Shown here: positions 57,431 to 64,000 of the stretch, in pieces
Numbering within the stretch: position 1 is the first letter of the stretch
Layout: the number at the start of each line of letters is the position of its first letter
Source: Planctomicrobium piriforme
Lineage (GTDB): Bacteria > Planctomycetota > Planctomycetia > Planctomycetales > Planctomycetaceae
Direction: 5' to 3'
Assembly (NCBI GenBank): GCA_945860955.1
Contig: CAMATH010000031.1
Location: 1-64,000 of the forward strand
DNA: 64,000 nt
Notes under the pieces: generated by a model
What the model saw: only the letters and a program-made list of their open reading frames with translations
Databases searched by the model: none
What the model was told of the DNA's origin: nothing
Program-made: the position numbers and the translations under genes

Positions 57431-59292
57431 TCGACAGGAGCAAACACAAGCCGGCGGCGTCGCAACCGGAGGTTCCCGCGGACGATTCGATCATCGGACG
57501 GATGTTTCGAAAGTCACTGATCGCGTTTGGTGCGATACTCGTGGCGCTGTTGGCCTTCTACTGGTTTGACAAGAAGACGGAAGACAAGCCGATCGACCAG
57601 CAAACCGAACTGTCGCCTGCCGAAAAGCGGAAAGAGGTGGCGGTGGAACTGCCCAAAGTGCCGCTGGTTGACATGACCGAATCCGCCGGCATTCGGTTTG
57701 TCCACCAGAATGGTGCCCGCGGAGAGAAGCTGCTCCCGGAATCGATGGGGGGTGGGTGCGCGATCATCGATTACAACAACGACGGCCGTCCTGACATTCT
57801 GTTTGTGAATTCTCGGAAGTGGAGGGAAGAGGAGTCTCCCGTCAGCGCTCCGGCGACCATGGCGCTGTACCGCAATGACGGAGATTGGAAATTCACCGAT
57901 GTCTCCGCCGACGCGGGCCTGGCAGTCTCGTTCTACGGCCAGGGAGTCGCGGTGGGAGACTATGACAACGACGGCTGGAGCGATCTGTTCATCACCGCCG
58001 TCGGTTACAACCACCTGTATCACAACGAACAGGGGAAGTTTGTGGATGTCACCGCGACTGCGGGGGTCGCTGGGGGCGAAACCGAATGGAGTACCAGCAG
58101 CGGATTCTTCGATTACGATCGCGATGGCGATCTCGATTTGTTCGTCGCCAACTACATTCGCTGGTCGCCCGAAATCGATCGCGACTTGCGCTGCACACTC
58201 GACGGCTCGCTCCGGGCGTACTGTCGGCCGCAGGCGTTCGACGGAACGTTTCCCTATTTGTATCGCAACGATGGCGATGGCAAATTCACGGACGTTTCCG
58301 CGGAAGCGGGAGTGCAGGTTCGCAACGTGAACACGCAGATCCCCTCGGCGAAGTCGCTGGGGATCGTTTTTGTCGACGCCGACGGTGATGGCAACTTGGA
58401 CATTGTCGTTGCCAACGACACCGTTCAGAACTTTCTATTCCACAACCTGGGGAATGGAAAATTCGAAGAGATTGGGATCGAGCGGGGAATTGGCGTCGAC
58501 AACTCGGGGAATGCCCGGGGAGCGATGGGCTGCGACGCCGGCTGGTTCCGGAACGATGAAACACTGGCAGTCGTCATTGGAAACTTCGCCAACGAGATGA
58601 CGGCGCTCTATTGCACCAAGAAGAGCGCGATGATGTTCAGTGACGATGCGGTGGCGACCGGCCTGGGTCCGCCGTCGCGCATCTGGCTGAAATTTGGGGT
58701 GTGCTTTCTCGACGTCGACCTCGATTCACGAACCGACCTGCTGGTCGCCAACGGGCATCTTGAAAACGACATCAGCAAGGTGCAGAAAAGCCAGCAGTAC
58801 CAGCAGCCGCCGCAACTTTACTGGAACACAGGTTCCCGGCGGGGAAGTGAATTCGCCAAGCTGGACGCCAATCTGACCGGAAGCGATTTTGTGAAACCGA
58901 TGGTCGGTCGCGGGGCGACCTACGCCGACTTTGATGGCGATGGCGACCTGGATCTGTTGCTGATGGCGACTGGTGAAGCGCCCCGGCTCCTCAAGAACGA
59001 TCAGCAACTGGGCCACCACTGGTTGCGGGTAAAGCTGGTGGGAAATGGCAAGTCGACCAATCGCGATGCCATTGGCACCCTCGTGAAACTGACTCAAAAG
59101 GGAGGAACACAGCGTCGGCTGGTTTCGCCCACGCGGAGCTACTTGTCGCAGGTGGAATTGGTCGCCACGTTTGGGTTGGGGACCGATGAAACGGTGACCT
59201 CGTTGACCATTCGCTGGCCCGACGGGAAGACCCAGGAAGTGACTGTCGAGGGGGTCGATCGGCAACTGACGGTCGAACAGGAGAGTCCGTAA
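57427..59292 (+). CDS. CRTAC1-like FG-GAP/VCBS repeat protein with ASPIC/UnbV end
   Basis: 621 residues. An N-terminal anchor (about residues 31-46) is followed by repeated FG-GAP calcium-binding strands: DYNNDGRPDILFVN, DYDNDGWSDLFI, DYDRDGDLDLFVANY, DADGDGNLDIVVAND and DFDGDGDLDLLLMA. The end (NRDAIGTLVKLTQKGGTQRRLVSPTRSYLSQ) matches the ASPIC/UnbV domain. Such proteins form a seven-bladed propeller that binds calcium at the cell surface. The 4-nt overlap with the cytochrome gene points to one complex. The pair is common in planctomycetes; its job is not known to me. Confidence 0.93.
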   Translation: MIDRSKHKPAASQPEVPADDSIIGRMFRKSLIAFGAILVALLAFYWFDKKTEDKPIDQQTELSPAEKRKEVAVELPKVPLVDMTESAGIRFVHQNGARGEKLLPESMGGGCAIIDYNNDGRPDILFVNSRKWREEESPVSAPATMALYRNDGDWKFTDVSADAGLAVSFYGQGVAVGDYDNDGWSDLFITAVGYNHLYHNEQGKFVDVTATAGVAGGETEWSTSSGFFDYDRDGDLDLFVANYIRWSPEIDRDLRCTLDGSLRAYCRPQAFDGTFPYLYRNDGDGKFTDVSAEAGVQVRNVNTQIPSAKSLGIVFVDADGDGNLDIVVANDTVQNFLFHNLGNGKFEEIGIERGIGVDNSGNARGAMGCDAGWFRNDETLAVVIGNFANEMTALYCTKKSAMMFSDDAVATGLGPPSRIWLKFGVCFLDVDLDSRTDLLVANGHLENDISKVQKSQQYQQPPQLYWNTGSRRGSEFAKLDANLTGSDFVKPMVGRGATYADFDGDGDLDLLLMATGEAPRLLKNDQQLGHHWLRVKLVGNGKSTNRDAIGTLVKLTQKGGTQRRLVSPTRSYLSQVELVATFGLGTDETVTSLTIRWPDGKTQEVTVEGVDRQLTVEQESP

Positions 59293-59427
59293 GTACCCGT
59301 CCCAGATCAAATCCGTCGATTGGTTGCATTCATCGCGGAACAGCCGCCATCGCATTCCTCCGGGATACACTCACTTCAACACGGCTACTGCGGATGTCGC
59401 GCGACAGGTGCGATCGGGGGAGGGTCG

Positions 59428-59512
59428 CGCGGATTTTAATCTACGCTACCCTCCGTACGACCGACGGAAAGAATTTGACAGGATGAAGAGGATGACAGGG
59501 ATGAACAGGATG
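59428..59512. repeat. Palindrome copy 2 followed by a truncated copy of the large element
   Basis: A palindrome-like copy (CGCGGATTTTAATCTACG) at 59428-59445, flanked by GGAGGGT and ACCCTCC, is followed at 59456-59512 by a segment that matches the reverse complement of 6236-6296 (GACGGAAAGAATTTGACAGG and on). The short GATCCTAGCCCCG repeat follows at 59562-59594. The gap 59293-59650 therefore consists largely of repeats and holds no gene I can name. Confidence 0.65.
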
Positions 59513-59561
59513 GGGTGGCTCGCCATTCCTTCTGTTGGGATTCAACGGCATTGCTGTCGGA

Positions 59562-59594
59562 GTTCGGGCGATCCTAGCCCCGAAGTGGGCCGCT
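59562..59594. repeat. Short dispersed repeat (GATCCTRGCCCCG family), copy 2
   Basis: GTTCGGGCGATCCTAGCCCC followed by GAAGTGGGCCGCT; see copies at 31961 and 62253. Confidence 0.7.
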
Positions 59595-59650
59595 AAATTC
59601 TTTCGCCCCTTCGACGTTGATCTCCGGGGCCGACCGGTTGCCTCGCATTG

Positions 59651-61707
<2,057 letters not shown>

Positions 61708-61773
61708 GTCGGCCATCGCAGATTGGAGGTGTGTTCATCCCTCCGTCTGCCGCTTCGCTTCAGTTGACACATG

Positions 61774-61811
61774 ACACCCCGATGGCCGCTTGGCTATCGG
61801 GGTGTTTTCTT
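61774..61811 (+). terminator. Rho-independent terminator of gap
   Basis: ACACCCCGAT (61774-61783) pairs with ATCGGGGTGT (61796-61805) around a 12-nt loop, then a T-rich run. It lies 66 nt after the gap stop codon. Confidence 0.85.
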
Positions 61812-61818
61812 TCGATGA

Positions 61819-62091
61819 CCCGCTGAGAGGCTAAATTGGGTGCAACGGCCAGCGATCGAAGCGAGGGGGCCGTGAAGCCGAACTGCAGAATGTTGTTGTG
61901 CAGCTTTGAGAGTTCGTACGACTGACATGAAAAATTTAACAGGATGAAGAGGATGAAAGGGATGAACAGGATGGAGTTGCGCGCCATTCCGGCTCTCTGG
62001 ATAAGTGGTTGAAATCGAAAGACTCCCAATCCCCAGGGGCGACAGTCGCCTCAGCAATCCTGTCCATCCTCTTCATCCCTTTCATCCTGTC
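61819..62091 (-). repeat. Dispersed intergenic repeat element, copy B (about 273 bp)
   Basis: This matches copy A (6123-6385) in the opposite orientation along nearly its whole length. The same hairpin arms and the same open 68-codon stretch are seen on the minus strand. The gap 61708-62309 is thus made of the gap terminator, this element, a degenerate hairpin copy (62160-62212) and the short repeat (62253-62288). TATACT at 62124 has no good partner. Confidence 0.8.
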
Positions 62092-62159
62092 TAAAAAGAC
62101 AACCGCCCGAATGCAGGCTAGGCTATACTCCGCGCGGCCCGCGTTGAAACATTTTGATC

Positions 62160-62212
62160 GAGCGGCACCCGTCAGGAAGCGGGATGATGATACCGCTTTC
62201 CGAAATTGTCTC
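62160..62212. repeat. 24-bp hairpin repeat, copy 3 (degenerate)
   Basis: The left arm (CACCCGTCAGGAAGCGG) is close to the copies at 14192 and 50472; the right arm (ACCGCTTTCCGAAATTG) has diverged strongly. Confidence 0.5.
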
Positions 62213-62252
62213 GTTTCCGGGCGTGTGAGCGTCTGCGGACATTGTGCCTGGG

Positions 62253-62288
62253 ATTCGGGTAATCCTAGCCCCGTAGCGGGCGGTTGTT
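62253..62288. repeat. Short dispersed repeat (GATCCTRGCCCCG family), copy 3
   Basis: ATTCGGGTAATCCTAGCCCC followed by GTAGCGGGCGGTTG. See 31961 and 59562. Confidence 0.65.
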
Positions 62289-62309
62289 TGTTTTCGCCGA
62301 TCGAAAACG

Positions 62310-63227
62310 TCACGTCGTCCAAACGAAGTTATTCCTGTCGAGTTCCTGCTCACCGTTCCAGCGGTAGGCGCAGAGGAAGCCCCCTTTCGCGACACTGTAG
62401 TCCAGGCACGCGACGTTGCGGGCGAGCGGCTGGGGCCGGTTCGGTGCGAGCCAGTAGTGTCCAAAAAAGACCGGTTTCGCATCTGACGGGTACGGTTCCG
62501 CCGCGTCGGCGACCGCCGATTCGAGAGGACGGTCACTCGCGATCTCATCAGTCAGCGCGTAACTGCGATAGGAATGTCCTTTGGGAGAGAGATACCACCG
62601 AATCCGGGTCCGGGTTCGCGCGTGGCCATCTCGATCCTGGAACGAAACCCCCACGGGGAGGGGCACCTCTTTTCCTTTGAGGACAGTTTCCACCGGAGCG
62701 AACAGCTTGCCGCCTTCGCCACAGGCTGAGTGAAGGAATTCGGGAGTGATTCCCTGGTGTCGCTCCAGCTCGGGGGCGACCACGGAGATCGCCGGCTCAC
62801 ACCAACAGGCATGGACCGCTCGCAAGCCCGGCAGATCGAGCCACAGCGGCAGCGTGCGAAACCACTCGAGCGCCTCCCGCAGCTCCCCGGGGTTCAGTTG
62901 TGTGACCGTCTGCCAAATCTGTTTTTCGTTCTTTGGCGTGTGCGGTCTCAAAAACTCGCCGGGCGAACCGGGCTTCTCCGTATGGTACGCCAGCGCATTC
63001 AACTCATGATTTCCCATCACTGCGAGGGCCGCCCCTTCGTCGATCATCGGGCGCACCGTCTCCAGCACCTGACGGATCTTCGGTCCCCGGTCGATGAAAT
63101 CTCCCAGAAAAATCACCTGGCGTTCGGGATGCCGGTAGACCCCCTGGGATCTCTGGTAGCCCAGTTTGCAGAGCAACTGTTCGAGATGGTCGGAGTGCCC
63201 GTGGATATCGCCAATCAGGTCGTACAT
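62310..63227 (-). CDS. PPP-type metallophosphatase
   Basis: 305 residues; GAGGAA lies just before the ATG. The three metal-binding motifs of the PPP family are intact: GDIHGH (residues 6-11), GDFIDRGP and GNHE. A later HACW and GHYW supply the remaining His ligands. Relatives are diadenosine tetraphosphate hydrolases and Ser/Thr protein phosphatases; the sequence does not decide between them. It could reverse phosphorylation by a Hanks-type kinase such as the one at 32740, but they are not linked. It follows the Uma2 gene by 61 nt and may be co-transcribed. Confidence 0.93.
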   Translation of the reverse strand: MYDLIGDIHGHSDHLEQLLCKLGYQRSQGVYRHPERQVIFLGDFIDRGPKIRQVLETVRPMIDEGAALAVMGNHELNALAYHTEKPGSPGEFLRPHTPKNEKQIWQTVTQLNPGELREALEWFRTLPLWLDLPGLRAVHACWCEPAISVVAPELERHQGITPEFLHSACGEGGKLFAPVETVLKGKEVPLPVGVSFQDRDGHARTRTRIRWYLSPKGHSYRSYALTDEIASDRPLESAVADAAEPYPSDAKPVFFGHYWLAPNRPQPLARNVACLDYSVAKGGFLCAYRWNGEQELDRNNFVWTT

Positions 63228-63288
63228 CGTTCCTCACAGTCGTCGTGAAAATCGGACAGAGTCTCGGGTCTCGTCGAGTCGTTTGCGA

Positions 63289-63939
63289 TTACGTCGCGGG
63301 AAGATTACCAAACAGGTCCGCCAGCGGAATTCGCAGACCGGGGAGAATAGATTCCCCATCAAGACTCTGGTCGACGGCGATGTGACTTTGTGTTCCATCA
63401 CGTCGAATGACTCGCGCAGTGCGTGACCTGGGATCGACGATCCAGACCAACTGCGTCCCCGCATCGAGGTACTCGCGAGTCTTGCGTTCCATTTCGGCCT
63501 GGGAATTCCCCGCAGAAAGCAACTCGATCGCCAGATCGGGGAAGACTTCAGGAATCGGTTCGCGTGGAAGTCGGCGATCGAGAAACTGTTGCCAGCCCAA
63601 AAATGCGACATCGGGAATTCTCACCAATCCGGGGGCGAGGCACATCATCCCCGATTCTCCGATGATGACTCCCAAATCGTGCGTCTGGACGAAATTCCCC
63701 AGGATTCGAATCAACTCGGAAGCGACGATCGACTCTAGGAATCCCATGACTTTCTCCACCAACGTACCATCGACCAATTCGAATAACGGGCGTTTGTTTT
63801 CGCGATCCCGAATCTGAAGAACATCCGCCTCCCTTGCCGTCCCGGGAGCGGGATGCAGTCGAACCCGACCCGGCTCGACGTTTCCCAGGTCGCGCAACAA
63901 GTCTTCGAGTGTCAGCGGGGGGGCCAGTGTGGTTGTCAT
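63289..63939 (-). CDS. Uma2 family (DUF820) putative endonuclease
   Basis: 216 residues, usual length. The family's PD-(D/E)xK-like core is visible: RIPDVAFL, PDLAIELLS, then EMERKTREYLDAGTQLVWIVDP. The start LTLEDLLRDLG is also typical. The family is very abundant in cyanobacteria and planctomycetes. Nuclease action is predicted from fold only and no biological role is established to my knowledge. The palindrome at 63971-63986 lies 32 nt upstream of its start. Confidence 0.93.
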   Translation of the reverse strand: MTTTLAPPLTLEDLLRDLGNVEPGRVRLHPAPGTAREADVLQIRDRENKRPLFELVDGTLVEKVMGFLESIVASELIRILGNFVQTHDLGVIIGESGMMCLAPGLVRIPDVAFLGWQQFLDRRLPREPIPEVFPDLAIELLSAGNSQAEMERKTREYLDAGTQLVWIVDPRSRTARVIRRDGTQSHIAVDQSLDGESILPGLRIPLADLFGNLPAT

Positions 63940-63970
63940 GGTTTCTGTTTCCGTGAACGGGTGCCGTGGT

Positions 63971-63986
63971 GTGGATTATAATCCAC
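63971..63986. repeat. Perfect 16-bp palindrome, copy 3 of the GTGGATT family
   Basis: GTGGATTATAATCCAC reads the same on both strands. It lies just upstream of the Uma2 gene, so it could be a repressor site, but related sites at 8708 and 59428 are far from any Uma2 gene, which favours a dispersed repeat. Confidence 0.55.
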
Positions 63987-64000
63987 GCGACATTCCCCAT

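Overview
The window looks like a piece of a Planctomycetota chromosome, probably of the order Planctomycetales. I infer this from the gene content and the base composition. The DNA is GC-rich and most start codons lack a clear Shine-Dalgarno sequence. Several families are typical of that phylum: a Tat-exported DUF1501 protein, PQQ-type and WD40 beta-propellers, a CRTAC1-like FG-GAP protein coupled to a TPR multihaem cytochrome, an Uma2 nuclease, a HicB-like protein, and a Cache-domain Ser/Thr kinase. I see no tRNA, rRNA, CRISPR array, transposase or phage gene. All 52 genes are called from the sequence alone.

Layout. 1-6 kb: a cytochrome/copper-monooxygenase-like protein cut by the window edge, then a tight unit of Fe-alcohol dehydrogenase, Tat-exported PQQ-type propeller, HemW-like radical SAM protein and a small membrane protein. 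6-16 kb: DUF1501 protein, small secreted protein, hybrid histidine kinase, DEAD-box helicase, methyltransferase, membrane protein, DUF4912 protein. 15.9-24.2 kb: a complete F-type ATP synthase operon (AtpZ-like, a second small membrane protein, then a, c, b, delta, alpha, gamma, beta, epsilon). 24.5-32.4 kb: RmlD-like reductase, Gfo/Idh oxidoreductase, WD40 protein, Tat-exported enolase-superfamily enzyme, sugar-binding-like domain protein, SMP-30-like protein, zinc-ribbon membrane protein. 32.7-43.7 kb: sensor kinase with a B12-type radical SAM protein; a zinc-ribbon membrane protein and a secreted protein on the minus strand; a large secreted thioredoxin-fold protein coupled to a membrane-anchored Gfo/Idh-like protein. 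43.8-47.7 kb: aroB, a vWA protein, ribosomal protein L25, peptidyl-tRNA hydrolase. 47.8-59.3 kb: seven-haem cytochrome, GspF/PilC-like protein, DUF485/ActP symporter pair, orphan HicB, small Cys-containing secreted protein, then the five-haem TPR cytochrome with a CRTAC1-like protein. 59.6-64 kb: methyltransferase, GAPDH, PPP-type phosphatase, Uma2 nuclease.

The main theme is energy conversion and envelope redox chemistry: ATP synthase, two complete multihaem cytochromes and a partial cytochrome-like protein, acetate-type uptake, GAPDH, and many exported propellers and oxidoreductases. The least explained signal is in the gaps. At least four families of short dispersed repeats occur there. 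One is a roughly 270-bp element with two near-full inverted copies (6123-6385 and 61819-62091) and several fragments; others are hairpins and palindromes. No defence island or obviously new multigene system is visible. The best candidates for novelty are the repeat families, the His-rich Fo subunits with signal-peptide-like N-termini, and the kinase/radical SAM and cytochrome/CRTAC1 pairs.
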